The position numbers and the translations under genes are program-made. A stretch of 64,000 bases of DNA from Desulfuromonadales bacterium (lineage in GTDB: Bacteria; Desulfobacterota; Desulfuromonadia; Desulfuromonadales; BM103): the NCBI GenBank assembly GCA_014860225.1, contig JACZKE010000039.1, forward strand, positions 1 to 64,000. Direction: 5' to 3'. The notes beneath the pieces are model-generated. The model had not been told where the DNA came from. It was given only the letters and a program-made list of their open reading frames with translations, and did not search any database. Shown here one piece after another: positions 18,450 to 27,085 of this stretch (position 1 is its first letter; each line of letters opens with the position of its first letter).

Positions 18450-19409
18450 TTATGTATCAATGCTATTCAAGGAGTCATGGATATACTGCAGAACTGAAGA
18501 AAAATCATTCGGCAAAGACGCAGTAAATACCATTTTGCTGCCTGTCACAGGATGGTCAAAAGATAATTTATGGGAGTGCAGCATCTGGCGGGGAATTTTA
18601 AGATGATTAACCATTTGTGGCCCGCCATAAGCGATATCTCCCAACAACGGCAAACCTGCTTCTGAGAAATGAGCGCGGATCTGGTGTGATCGACCGGTTA
18701 TCAGTTTTACTTCAACCAGACTGACCTGGGCCATGGTCTGAAGAAGGCGATAACAAGTTTCTGCCGGTTTACCTCCTCGAGCAACAGAGACAGTCAGATT
18801 GGTCGAGCGGCGCCGGGCCAGCAGAGAAGAAAATTTTCCTTTTTCCGCAGATGGCCGCCCTGCAACCAATGCCAGGTAAACTTTATCGATATCACGCCCG
18901 CGAAAGGCTTCGGTCATCGATCTGTGTGCTCTTTGATGAATCGAGAAGACCATTACACCGGACGTATCGCGGTCCAGACGTTGCATCATGCCAATGCTTG
19001 GACTATATCCTTTGCGTTTCGGTTCGCTGAGAAGGTTCTGCAGTTCAGCATAAACAGTGCCCTTGTAACGGGACGGAGAAGGTTGAGTCACCATCCCCGA
19101 CGGCTTATCAATCACGATCAGATCCTGATCACGATACAGAATTTGCTTTTTATCCAGCTTCATCGGCTCCAAAGGTTGATTGTCTATAAACACTTCGACG
19201 TTGTCGCCGGCCGAAACCGGTTGACTGCAGCAACGCATCCTTCTTCCTGAGAGGTGCACACCTCCTATATCGATCAGGCGTTTTGCCAGATTTCGCGAAA
19301 ATTTGTCACTACACGCAGCCAGGTACTGGTCGAGGTGTAATCCGGCGAACCTGCCTGTTACCGTAAATCGATAAGCACCGGGACCGGGAGATTTGTCAGG
19401 ATCTGTCAT
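18450..19409 (-). CDS. RluA-family pseudouridine synthase
   Basis: The 319-residue protein has an N-terminal S4-like RNA-binding domain (about residues 22-75) and a catalytic domain with LIVIDKPSGMVTQPSP and the motif QRLDRDTSG, whose Asp146 is the expected catalytic residue. The common HRLD is QRLD here. RluA-family enzymes modify uridines in 23S rRNA and some tRNAs. Target positions cannot be read from the sequence. It heads the minus-strand group with lgt and the HAD phosphatase. Confidence 0.9.
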   Translation of the reverse strand: MTDPDKSPGPGAYRFTVTGRFAGLHLDQYLAACSDKFSRNLAKRLIDIGGVHLSGRRMRCCSQPVSAGDNVEVFIDNQPLEPMKLDKKQILYRDQDLIVIDKPSGMVTQPSPSRYKGTVYAELQNLLSEPKRKGYSPSIGMMQRLDRDTSGVMVFSIHQRAHRSMTEAFRGRDIDKVYLALVAGRPSAEKGKFSSLLARRRSTNLTVSVARGGKPAETCYRLLQTMAQVSLVEVKLITGRSHQIRAHFSEAGLPLLGDIAYGGPQMVNHLKIPRQMLHSHKLSFDHPVTGSKMVFTASLPNDFSSVLQYIHDSLNSIDT

Positions 19410-19503
19410 GCAAAAAAAAGCTCTGTTTTAGAATTTAGTGGTGGTTTGGAAAAACTTCGGGTTGAAAGTAACGCTTGTCACCAAGATATATCAGGGTCAT
19501 CTA

Positions 19504-19531
19504 TTGACAAGGCGATGCTCTATGCTAGCAT
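19504..19531 (+). promoter_or_regulatory. Candidate promoter for 6S RNA
   Basis: TTGACA (19504-19509) and TAGCAT (19526-19531) are separated by 16 bases on the plus strand. The predicted start would be about 20 bases before the 6S closing stem, so a processed leader would be needed. The assignment is tentative. Confidence 0.45.
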
Positions 19532-19558
19532 GAGAGTTAAGCACTACCTAGATCTTTG

Positions 19559-19739
19559 ACAACCTCTGGAATGCGCGACATATTCCTGATTGTGCTGACC
19601 AACTGAACCATTTCTTGCCTGGAGTCGGGTTGTGGTGAGCAAGCCCGTCCTTGAACGGGACGCCTAAAACGCCCATCCTGGGTACATTCGGATCAACAGG
19701 TTCTCTCTAGGGGGTAAGCGTCGGTATTCCGGAGGTTGC
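19559..19739 (+). ncRNA. ssrS: 6S RNA
   Basis: 6S RNA binds sigma70-RNA polymerase and down-regulates many promoters in stationary phase. The ends pair in a long closing stem: CAACCTCTGGAAT (19560-19572) with ATTCCGGAGGTTG (19726-19738), leaving a body of about 180 nt, the normal size. The 3' side of the apical stem carries the segment GGTGAGCA...CCGTCC...GCCTAAAACG, which parallels GGTGAGCA...GCCTTAAAAC of the E. coli molecule. The usual proteobacterial downstream neighbour (ygfA) is not present. The 5' and 3' ends are approximate. Confidence 0.85.
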
Positions 19740-19775
19740 ATGAAAATTAACCCACAGAATTCAGCGTCATAAAAT

Positions 19776-19813
19776 CAAGTGAGGCCCCGTTTTTATAAAC
19801 GGGGCCTCACTTG
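19776..19813. terminator. Strong bidirectional terminator between 6S RNA and ihfB
   Basis: A perfect 17-bp stem (CAAGTGAGGCCCCGTTT and its complement) with a 4-base loop is flanked by T-rich sequence on both strands. It can end both the 6S transcript and the convergent ihfB transcript. Confidence 0.9.
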
Positions 19814-19856
19814 TTATTGCTTGTGAAAAATTCTAGCACTCAAGACACAGAACAAA

Positions 19857-20138
19857 TCACGGTACGTTGACCCGTTCCCTTAGCTCTTTACCGGTTTTGA
19901 AAAAAGGGGTCTTTTTTGCTGAGATTCGCACGATGTCGCCACTTTTCGGGTTGCGTGCCTCGCGTGCATCACGTTCACGAACGGTGAAGGAGCCGAATCC
20001 CCGTATCTCTACACGGTCACCTTCAACAAGAGCCTGGCCGATACTGTCAAAGATAGAGTTGACAATCATTTCAGCTTCACGTTTGTTGAGAACATCATTA
20101 TCAATTGTCAGTTGTTCAACCAGTTCACTTTTAGTCAT
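19857..20138 (-). CDS. ihfB: Integration host factor beta subunit (HU/IHF family)
   Basis: The 93-residue product is a DNA-bending nucleoid protein. It begins MTKSELVEQL, typical of IHF-beta, and has the family signature around GFGSFTVRERDAREARNPKSGD with the conserved DNA-intercalating region RNPKSG. IHF acts as an alpha-beta heterodimer; the alpha gene is not in the window. AGGAGG precedes the ATG. It lies downstream of sppA and rpsA, a familiar order, but repeat B copy 2 separates it from sppA. Confidence 0.9.
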   Translation of the reverse strand: MTKSELVEQLTIDNDVLNKREAEMIVNSIFDSIGQALVEGDRVEIRGFGSFTVRERDAREARNPKSGDIVRISAKKTPFFKTGKELRERVNVP

Positions 20139-20157
20139 GGCATACCTCCTGATTAGT

Positions 20158-20332
20158 GTTCATCCGGAAACTCCGGATTGCACAAATACCGTTTCCGATC
20201 TGGAAACGAGCAATTTTTCGCAAAGTCAAGAAAATCAAGGATTTGAGCGGAGGCGTAGTCCTTTACGCCGCACAATCAAATCTGCGATTGACGCAGAGAT
20301 TACGGGAAAGGGCCATTTCCAGACGGAAACTA
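20158..20332. repeat. Dispersed repeat B, copy 2
   Basis: This copy matches copy 1 along its length, in the same orientation in the window. It lies between the sppA stop and the ihfB start. Its end CTA (20330-20332) forms the sppA stop codon TAG on the minus strand, as copy 1 does for oppB. The central hairpin is intact. It therefore lies inside a likely sppA-ihfB transcript. Confidence 0.9.
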
Positions 20333-21220
20333 ATTAAATCCTCGCCAAATATATTGCAAACCAACTGAATGCTGTTTCTGTAATGCGAATTGAAGTCGAT
20401 TTAAAGTTTCTTCAATGAACAGATCTATAAACCATGGCTTTTTACCCGGTGGGTAAATAACCTGTGGTTCTCCTACGATACCGGCCAACTCCGCAGAGCG
20501 CTTGATGGCAACCTCAAGGTTGCCCATCCCGTCGACCAGGTTCAATTCCATTGCTCTGCGACCTGAAAAAACGCGGCCATCGGCTATTGAGCGGACAATC
20601 GCTTCATCAATGTTGCGGCCTTCTGCAACTGATGCTACGAACTGATTGTGAACGTCATCGATCAGATTTTGAAGGATCTCGCGTTCTGCAGCTGACATCT
20701 CCCGTGTCGGTGACCCGATGTCCTTGTACTCTCCACTTTTGACAATGACACTGCTCAGACCAATCTTGTCCAATAACTCCTGGAAGTTGGTGAACTGCAT
20801 GATTACGCCGATGCTGCCGACAATCGTTCCCGGGTTGGCAATGATTTCACGGGCCGGGGCTGCAATATAATAACCACCGGATGCGGCAACAGAACCCATG
20901 GATACGACGACAGGCTTTACTGCGTCGAGGGCCTTAATTTCGTCATGAATCTCCTGCGAGGGGCCGACACCACCTCCGGGAGAGTCAATGCGTAATACAA
21001 TCGCTTTGATACTGTCGTTATCGCGAAAATCGTGGAGTTGCTCAATTATCAGCCTGGAATCGGCAATAACACCATAAACTTCAACGACACCAATCTTGTT
21101 GCCGATGGCAAAATTAGCTGGTCGTCCCATGAAGCTGGCGACGGTAACGGCCAGAGCCAGGAAAAAAACGAAAAGGCCTGCCAGCAGGGCTGAAGCAAGT
21201 AGAAACGGGCGTTTCTTCAT
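20330..21220 (-). CDS. sppA: Signal peptide peptidase SppA, short form
   Basis: SppA is a membrane-anchored serine protease that degrades cleaved signal peptides. The 296-residue protein has one N-terminal span (about 7-30), the nucleophile Ser114 in GSVAASGGYY and the general base Lys166 in KSGEYKDIGSP, the Ser/Lys dyad of the single-domain type. It lies behind the rpsA terminator, so it probably has its own promoter in the 60-base gap. The stop codon coincides with the end of repeat B. Confidence 0.93.
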   Translation of the reverse strand: MKKRPFLLASALLAGLFVFFLALAVTVASFMGRPANFAIGNKIGVVEVYGVIADSRLIIEQLHDFRDNDSIKAIVLRIDSPGGGVGPSQEIHDEIKALDAVKPVVVSMGSVAASGGYYIAAPAREIIANPGTIVGSIGVIMQFTNFQELLDKIGLSSVIVKSGEYKDIGSPTREMSAAEREILQNLIDDVHNQFVASVAEGRNIDEAIVRSIADGRVFSGRRAMELNLVDGMGNLEVAIKRSAELAGIVGEPQVIYPPGKKPWFIDLFIEETLNRLQFALQKQHSVGLQYIWRGFN

Positions 21221-21228
21221 GATTTTCC

Positions 21229-21265
21229 AAAAAAAAGCGCGTTTCCACTTTGAATGGAAACGCGC
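21229..21265 (-). terminator. Rho-independent terminator of rpsA
   Basis: A perfect 11-bp stem (GCGCGTTTCCA / TGGAAACGCGC) with a 7-base loop at 21237-21265 is followed on the minus strand by a run of eight T residues. Confidence 0.92.
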
Positions 21266-21283
21266 CGCAAGTTGTTAACTGAA

Positions 21284-23017
21284 TTATTCGACAGACTCCT
21301 CGCCGTTGCGGTCCATAGCCCCCTGAAGAAGGGCGCCAAGGTTGGAGGTTGCCTGCTTCTGTGCACCGAGGAATTCCTGTACTTCGGCCTTCTCTTTGTG
21401 ATGGGTCAGTTGCTTGACTGAAAGTGCTATCTTACGATCCACGGTGTCGACATTCAGGACAACAGCTTCAAACTCATCACCAACACTGGCAAAATCTTTA
21501 GGGCTTTCCACTTTTTCCTGACTCAGTTCCGAGACATGAATCAAGCCTTCGATACCTTCTTCAATCTCCAGGAAGACACCGAAATCAGTGACCGAAGTAG
21601 CCTTACCGCGCACAATAGTTCCGGGGGCGTATTTGACAGGGATTGCTTCCCATGGATCAGGAGTCAACTGCTTGAGGCCGAGGGAGAAGCGCTCGTTTTC
21701 ACGATCAATATTCAGGACAACAGCCTTAACGGTATCACCCTTTTTGAATATCTCGGAAGGATGCTTGACGCGCTTGGTCCAGGAAATGTCAGAGATATGC
21801 ACCAGACCATCGATCCCTTCATCGACACCGACGAAGACACCGAAATCGGTGATATTTTTAACCTGGCCCTCAATAATGGTGCCGACCGGGAATTTCTCAC
21901 CGATCACTTCCCATGGGTTTGGTTCAATCTGCTTGAGACCAAGTGAGATGCGGCGATTGGGAATATCCAAAGCCAAAACCAGAGTCTCAACTTCATCACC
22001 AACAGTAAGAAGCTTGTTGGGATGTTTGATTCGCTTGGTCCAGCTCATCTCAGAGACATGAATCAAGCCTTCAACGCCATCTTCCAATTCAATAAATGCG
22101 CCGTAGTCAGTCAGACTGACGACCTTGCCCTGGACCCTGGCACCAACCGGGTAAGTGCTTTCCACTTCCAGCCATGGATCGGGAGTAATCTGTTTCAGGC
22201 CGAGGGAGACGCGCTCACGTTCGCGATCATATTTAAGGATCTTGACATTGATCTTTTCACCGACAGAGAGCACATCAGAGGGATGATTGACCCGTCCCCA
22301 TGACATATCGGTAATATGCAGCAGACCATCGATACCGCCGAGATCAATGAAGGAGCCATAATCTGTCAGATTTTTGACGATACCCTCAACAACCTGCCCT
22401 TCGGTAAGCGTTTCCAAGGTATCAGAACGCATATTTTCTCGCTGTTCTTCGAGAAGAACCCGCCGGGAGAGCACGATATTGCCACGACGCTTGTTCAGTT
22501 TGATTATTTTGAAATCGAAGGTCGCACCGAGCAACTTCTCAAGGTTGCGAACCGGACGAAGATCAACCTGAGAGCCTGGCAGAAAGGCATTGATGCCTAT
22601 GTCGACTGTCAAGCCACCCTTGATGCGCCCGACAATCCTGCCTTCGACCACAGCACCCTCTTCAAGAGACCCCCAGATTTTCTGGCGATCTGCTTTTTCC
22701 TTCGAGAGCCCTATCTGTCCACTATCGTTCTCGCGACGTTCAAAAAGGACATCGACCTCATCACCGACTTTTACATCGATTTTGCCTTCTTCATCCTTGA
22801 ACTCTGCGAGAGGGATTACCCCTTCCGACTTGTAGCCAACGTCGACGACCACGTGGTCATCAGTGACTTGTACAACTGTACCGAGAACAACGTCGCCAAC
22901 ATTCAATTCCTGCATGCTGTCTTCGAACATGGATTCAAAGGATTGCTCCATATCCATTTCTTCTTCGTTGTCCATTTCTTCTGTTTCGTCGTTGAATTTG
23001 TCGTTACTTTCCACCAT
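21284..23017 (-). CDS. rpsA: 30S ribosomal protein S1
   Basis: S1 binds mRNA on the small ribosomal subunit and assists initiation on structured or weak-SD messages. The 577-residue protein contains six S1 OB-fold repeats (for example VVQVTDDHVVVDVGYKSEGV, VKNLTDYGSFIDLGGIDGLL, VKNITDFGVFVGVDEGIDGL), the full set for proteobacterial S1. It has an acidic N-terminal extension of about 35 residues. GGGGG lies 10 bases before the ATG. It follows ispH in the same direction and ends at a strong terminator. Confidence 0.96.
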   Translation of the reverse strand: MVESNDKFNDETEEMDNEEEMDMEQSFESMFEDSMQELNVGDVVLGTVVQVTDDHVVVDVGYKSEGVIPLAEFKDEEGKIDVKVGDEVDVLFERRENDSGQIGLSKEKADRQKIWGSLEEGAVVEGRIVGRIKGGLTVDIGINAFLPGSQVDLRPVRNLEKLLGATFDFKIIKLNKRRGNIVLSRRVLLEEQRENMRSDTLETLTEGQVVEGIVKNLTDYGSFIDLGGIDGLLHITDMSWGRVNHPSDVLSVGEKINVKILKYDRERERVSLGLKQITPDPWLEVESTYPVGARVQGKVVSLTDYGAFIELEDGVEGLIHVSEMSWTKRIKHPNKLLTVGDEVETLVLALDIPNRRISLGLKQIEPNPWEVIGEKFPVGTIIEGQVKNITDFGVFVGVDEGIDGLVHISDISWTKRVKHPSEIFKKGDTVKAVVLNIDRENERFSLGLKQLTPDPWEAIPVKYAPGTIVRGKATSVTDFGVFLEIEEGIEGLIHVSELSQEKVESPKDFASVGDEFEAVVLNVDTVDRKIALSVKQLTHHKEKAEVQEFLGAQKQATSNLGALLQGAMDRNGEESVE

Positions 23018-23041
23018 TCACTCGTTACCCCCTAACAAATT

Positions 23042-23059
23042 CCACCGTAAAAACGGTGG
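23042..23059 (-). promoter_or_regulatory. Hairpin in the rpsA leader
   Basis: A perfect 7-bp inverted repeat (CCACCGT / ACGGTGG) with a 4-base loop lies 25 bases upstream of rpsA. It could be part of autogenous control by S1 or of an attenuator; this is inference from position only. Confidence 0.45.
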
Positions 23060-23117
23060 TATGGCTCTTAGGCCATGGTTGGGGAAGATATCACAAGCAC
23101 TCAGGAAACTCAAACTA

Positions 23118-23957
23118 TTATTTTCCAAGCTCAGCGATCCTCGTGATAACCTCATCAATCAGCCAGCGCGGTGTTGACGCGCCTGCGGTGACTCCCACTT
23201 TCGCAACGCCGTCAAACCACTCCGGCTGGATTTCTTCAGTGGTCTCGATATGCCAGGTTTGCGGCTGTATCTCCCGGCAGATCCTTGCCAGTCGCGAGGT
23301 ATTTGCGCTGGCATGCCCACCGATCACAAACATCAGGTCAACTGATCGTGCAATCTCTCGAGCCTCGTTCTGACGCACGGAAGTCGCATCACAAATCGTG
23401 TTAAAAACGCGTAACTCCTGACTTTTAGTCAGGCAGATATCCATAACATCCTTGAGATTTTCATAAAGTTGGGTCGTTTGTGCGACAATGCCTACCTTTT
23501 TCATACGCGGCAAAGCAACGGCCTGCTCAGCATCGGCAACAACGTGCACCACGGCATTGCCCGAATACGAGACAATCCCCTGAACTTCGGGGTGCTCCAT
23601 TTCACCGACGATAATAACCGTATAGCCCTCCTTGCTGAGCCCGGCCGCGTACTCCTGGGCTTTTTTTACGAATGGGCAGGTAGCATCGACAATCGTCAGG
23701 TTTTTCTCCTGGATGCTGCTCATCTCTTCCAAAGTCACGCCATGGGAGCGAACGATGACGGATCCGGGCGGGATATCCTCCACATCAGCAACCACGCTAA
23801 CGCCCTGCTCTGCCAACCGTTTGACAACTTGTGGTGAATGAATCACAGGGCCAAGGGAACAAATATTTTCATGCTCGGCGGCTGCCTCAAAAGCCATCTG
23901 GGTGGCGCGTCTGACGCCGAAACAAAAGCCGGCACTTTTGGCGAGAACAATTTCCAT
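23118..23957 (-). CDS. ispH: 4-hydroxy-3-methylbut-2-enyl diphosphate reductase
   Basis: IspH makes IPP and DMAPP in the last step of the MEP isoprenoid pathway and holds an iron-sulphur cluster. The 279-residue protein has the three cluster cysteines in AGFCFGVRRA (Cys12), VDATCPFVKKA (Cys94) and FNTICDAT (Cys189). It lies between cmk and rpsA, the standard order in this lineage. Confidence 0.96.
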   Translation of the reverse strand: MEIVLAKSAGFCFGVRRATQMAFEAAAEHENICSLGPVIHSPQVVKRLAEQGVSVVADVEDIPPGSVIVRSHGVTLEEMSSIQEKNLTIVDATCPFVKKAQEYAAGLSKEGYTVIIVGEMEHPEVQGIVSYSGNAVVHVVADAEQAVALPRMKKVGIVAQTTQLYENLKDVMDICLTKSQELRVFNTICDATSVRQNEAREIARSVDLMFVIGGHASANTSRLARICREIQPQTWHIETTEEIQPEWFDGVAKVGVTAGASTPRWLIDEVITRIAELGK

Positions 23958-23980
23958 CTTTCAATCCAATACCTTTATTC

Positions 23981-24655
23981 TCAGGATTGCTGGTGATCGG
24001 CGATAACCGAGAACATGCGTTCCATGACCTGTGCTATACCAAGCTCCGTGGTATCAATAACTACGGCATCAGCCGCTTGCCTTAAGGGTGAAGTCGTACG
24101 ATTGGTGTCTGCGGCATCACGCGCTTCAACCTCGGCGACCGTGCGCGCCAGATCAACAGCGACACCCTTCGCCTGAAGTTCCAAAAAGCGCCTTTGCCCG
24201 CGCACTTCTGCCGAAGCCTTGAGAAAGAACTTAACATCCGCATGCGGAAAGACAACCGTGCCTATATCACGACCCTCCAGAACCACACCGCCACCAGCTC
24301 CGAGCTCACGCTGTCTGGCAACCATAGATTGTCGCACAGCAGGACAGGCGGCAACTGCCGATGTCAGAAGGCTGATCTCCGGGGAGCGTATTTCTGCCGA
24401 GACATTTTCACCATTCAGCAAAACAAGTTCTTCACCTTTATTGCGGGCGAACTCAATAACAATCTCATCACAGAGCTGACGCAACGCATCATAGTCGCCG
24501 GCATCAATCCCCTGACGCGAAGCTGCCAGGGCAACGCAACGGTACATAGCTCCCGTATCCAGGTTGAGATAGCCTAGCTCGTGAGAGAGGACCTTGCTCA
24601 AAGTGCTTTTACCAACTCCTGAAGGTCCATCTATGGCGATTATAAGTTTTTTCAT
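23981..24655 (-). CDS. cmk: Cytidylate kinase
   Basis: Cmk phosphorylates CMP and dCMP. The 224-residue protein starts MKKLIIAIDGPSGVGKSTLS with the P-loop at residues 10-18, and contains the CMP-binding region RDIGTVVFPHADVKFFLKAS. It lies 23 bases upstream of ispH on the same strand, and the 153-base gap to aroA shows no terminator. Confidence 0.95.
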   Translation of the reverse strand: MKKLIIAIDGPSGVGKSTLSKVLSHELGYLNLDTGAMYRCVALAASRQGIDAGDYDALRQLCDEIVIEFARNKGEELVLLNGENVSAEIRSPEISLLTSAVAACPAVRQSMVARQRELGAGGGVVLEGRDIGTVVFPHADVKFFLKASAEVRGQRRFLELQAKGVAVDLARTVAEVEARDAADTNRTTSPLRQAADAVVIDTTELGIAQVMERMFSVIADHQQS

Positions 24656-24808
24656 AAGAAAGCTCGTGATGCGAGACTCGTGACGCGTGGCGTAAGAAAA
24701 AATATTTGATGTCCGTTGTACGGTTTATGATCTTCAGGTTTACAGATCAGTCTCGATAGTTCCATGAGCATATGACATGTTCTTGATTTTATACTTTCTC
24801 GTTGCGCG

Positions 24809-26116
24809 TCACCTGTCACAGATATTCTCAAGCAACTCCCAGAATCCCGGGAATGAAGTTTCCGTGCATGCTGTATCTTCGATTGTGACTTCACCTCTGG
24901 CCGAGAGTGCTGCGACGGCCAGGCTCATGGCAATACGATGGTCACCATGCGATGAAACCGTACCCATCCTGAGTTGTTCGACTCCGGTAATCACCATGCC
25001 ATCCGGGAGAGCTTCGATCTGAGCGCCGAGCTTGCCCAATTCACTAACCATAGCAGCGATACGGTCGGTTTCCTTGACGCGCAATTCTGCTGCGTCGCGA
25101 ATGGTTGTAGTCCCCTCTGCCAGGGCTGCGGCAACACTGATCACAGGAAATTCATCGATTGCCCGTGGCACCATGTCTCCGTCAATTTCAATGCCCTTGA
25201 GTCGGCTGTGCCGGACCAGCACGTCTGCCACAGGCTCACCGGATTGCTCCCTGATATCGTGTAGTTCAAGCTGACCGCCCATGGCTGTCAGAATATCAAT
25301 AATGCCGCTGCGCGTCGGGTTGATACCGACGTTGCGAATCGTAAGCTCCGCGCCAGGAGTTATCAGTCCAGCAACCATAAAGAAAGCCGCTGAAGAGATA
25401 TCACCGGGAACCATTACATCCTGGGCTGCCAGATGTGGCCTGCCGATCAAACTGACTCCACCTGCAAAGGGTCGCACGTCGGCGCCGAAGCAGGTCAACA
25501 TGCGTTCACTGTGATCACGCGACAGGTGCGGTTCAGTCACCCTGGTTTCGCCTGCGACGGAAAGTCCAGCCAACAGCACGGCTGATTTCACCTGGGCGCT
25601 CGAGACCGGAGATGCATAGCTGATCGGCTTGAGTGAGCCTCCCTGGATCGCCAACGGCGCCCGTTCCCCGCCGTCACGCCCCCAAATGCGGGCGCCCATG
25701 CCAATAAGTGGCGTCACCACACGCTTCATCGGTCTGCGCCTCAGATACTTGTCTCCAGTCAGCACTGAAAAAAAATCTTGCCCTGCCAGCAGGCCGCACA
25801 TCAGGCGCATGGTTGTCCCGGAGTTGCCACAATCAAGGACGTCGGCCGGTTCTGCAAGACCATCGAGACCGACACCGTCGATCTCCAGAGTGTCTGATCC
25901 TGTCTGGCGGATTGTGACTCCCATGGCTTGAAAAATTTTCCAGGTGGAAAGGTTGTCTTCACCCATCAGGAAACCACTCACCCGAGTTGTGCCATCAGCC
26001 AGCGAGCCAAGCATGATCGAACGGTGAGAGATGGATTTGTCTCCGGGCACGGAGATTTCTCCTCGAAGGTGGTTAACCGGAGATACAGTTCTGGTTTTGG
26101 ATGGATTATCACTCAT
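24809..26116 (-). CDS. aroA: 3-phosphoshikimate 1-carboxyvinyltransferase (EPSP synthase)
   Basis: AroA transfers the enolpyruvyl group of PEP to shikimate-3-phosphate. With the ATG at 26116 the product is 435 residues, the usual length; the open frame continues to a GTG at 26158 that would add 14 unconserved residues. Landmarks are VPGDKSISHRSIMLGSLA, DCGNSGTTMRLMCGLLA and VKETDRIAAMVSELGKLGA. It follows tyrA on the same strand, forming a pheA-tyrA-aroA aromatic amino-acid unit. Confidence 0.95.
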   Translation of the reverse strand: MSDNPSKTRTVSPVNHLRGEISVPGDKSISHRSIMLGSLADGTTRVSGFLMGEDNLSTWKIFQAMGVTIRQTGSDTLEIDGVGLDGLAEPADVLDCGNSGTTMRLMCGLLAGQDFFSVLTGDKYLRRRPMKRVVTPLIGMGARIWGRDGGERAPLAIQGGSLKPISYASPVSSAQVKSAVLLAGLSVAGETRVTEPHLSRDHSERMLTCFGADVRPFAGGVSLIGRPHLAAQDVMVPGDISSAAFFMVAGLITPGAELTIRNVGINPTRSGIIDILTAMGGQLELHDIREQSGEPVADVLVRHSRLKGIEIDGDMVPRAIDEFPVISVAAALAEGTTTIRDAAELRVKETDRIAAMVSELGKLGAQIEALPDGMVITGVEQLRMGTVSSHGDHRIAMSLAVAALSARGEVTIEDTACTETSFPGFWELLENICDR

Positions 26117-26172
26117 GTTTCGTCTTATCACTTTGCAGGGTAAAGAGGCCACTCCCAAGGGTGGACAGAATC

Positions 26173-27039
26173 CTAAAGGATTTCGTCACGACTCTGTTTG
26201 GAACGACGGAAAAATTCGTAGAGACGGTCACCCGAGCCGATGGCAATATCTTCTTTGAGCTCAGCAAAAAAGGTTTCGAACTGTTCCATCATTTCAATCA
26301 ACGCCTGCCGGTTGGTCAGGGCAATATCTCGCCACATGGTCGGATCTGAAGAGGCAATGCGCGTAAAATCACGGAAACCGCCCGCTGAATACTCAAGAAC
26401 ATTTTCATCATAACGGTCGTAAGCGCCAACAGCATTCACCAGTGCATAGGCGACCATGTGCGGCAGATGACTGATCGCCGCGAGCACACGGTCATGCTTG
26501 TCGACTTCCATGACCACCACCTGGCTGCCGACGCATTGCCACATGCGGCGAATGAGATCCAGAGCTTCATCTGCGGTCCTCGCTGTCGGCGTGAGGATAC
26601 AGCGGCGATCGCGATAGAGTGTAGCAAATGCAGCCTCTGCACCGCTGTTTTCGGTCCCGGCAATCGGATGACCGGGAACGAAATGAACATCAGGGCGCAG
26701 ATGTGGCTCAATTGCGTCGATCACCGCCTGTTTGACACTGCCGCCATCGGTAATAATGGCCCCCGGCTTAAGATGCGGCATAGCCTGTTTGGCCACAGAA
26801 CCGAGAGACTGCACCGGCGTCGCCAGAAAAACCACGTCGGCATCAGCGACACCCTCAGCCAGATTCTGGGTAAGACTGTCAACCACACCGAGCCTTAATG
26901 CGGTTTCCAGGTTCGGCAGCCCCCGGCCGATACCGACCACATGACCAACAACACCGGCCTCTTTAAGAGCCAGAGCCAGCGACCCGCCAATCAGGCCGAC
27001 ACCCACAATCGCGAGCTTATCTATATAAAAACTTGTCAT
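26173..27039 (-). CDS. tyrA: Prephenate dehydrogenase
   Basis: TyrA oxidatively decarboxylates prephenate (or arogenate) toward tyrosine with NAD(P). The ATG at 27039 gives 288 residues beginning MTSFYIDKLAIVGVGLIGGS, whose GxGxxG loop binds the nucleotide. Another landmark is FVPGHPIAGTENSGAEAA. There is no fused chorismate mutase or ACT domain in this form. It lies between pheA and aroA. Confidence 0.92.
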   Translation of the reverse strand: MTSFYIDKLAIVGVGLIGGSLALALKEAGVVGHVVGIGRGLPNLETALRLGVVDSLTQNLAEGVADADVVFLATPVQSLGSVAKQAMPHLKPGAIITDGGSVKQAVIDAIEPHLRPDVHFVPGHPIAGTENSGAEAAFATLYRDRRCILTPTARTADEALDLIRRMWQCVGSQVVVMEVDKHDRVLAAISHLPHMVAYALVNAVGAYDRYDENVLEYSAGGFRDFTRIASSDPTMWRDIALTNRQALIEMMEQFETFFAELKEDIAIGSGDRLYEFFRRSKQSRDEIL

Positions 27040-27085
27040 GGTCACATCAACCCACCCCTCACGTCTCACCCCTCACCCTCCTGAG

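Noticed and set aside
22316-23035. A 239-residue plus-strand frame opposite rpsA
   Set aside because: It is antisense to the six-repeat S1 gene and has a random-looking composition.
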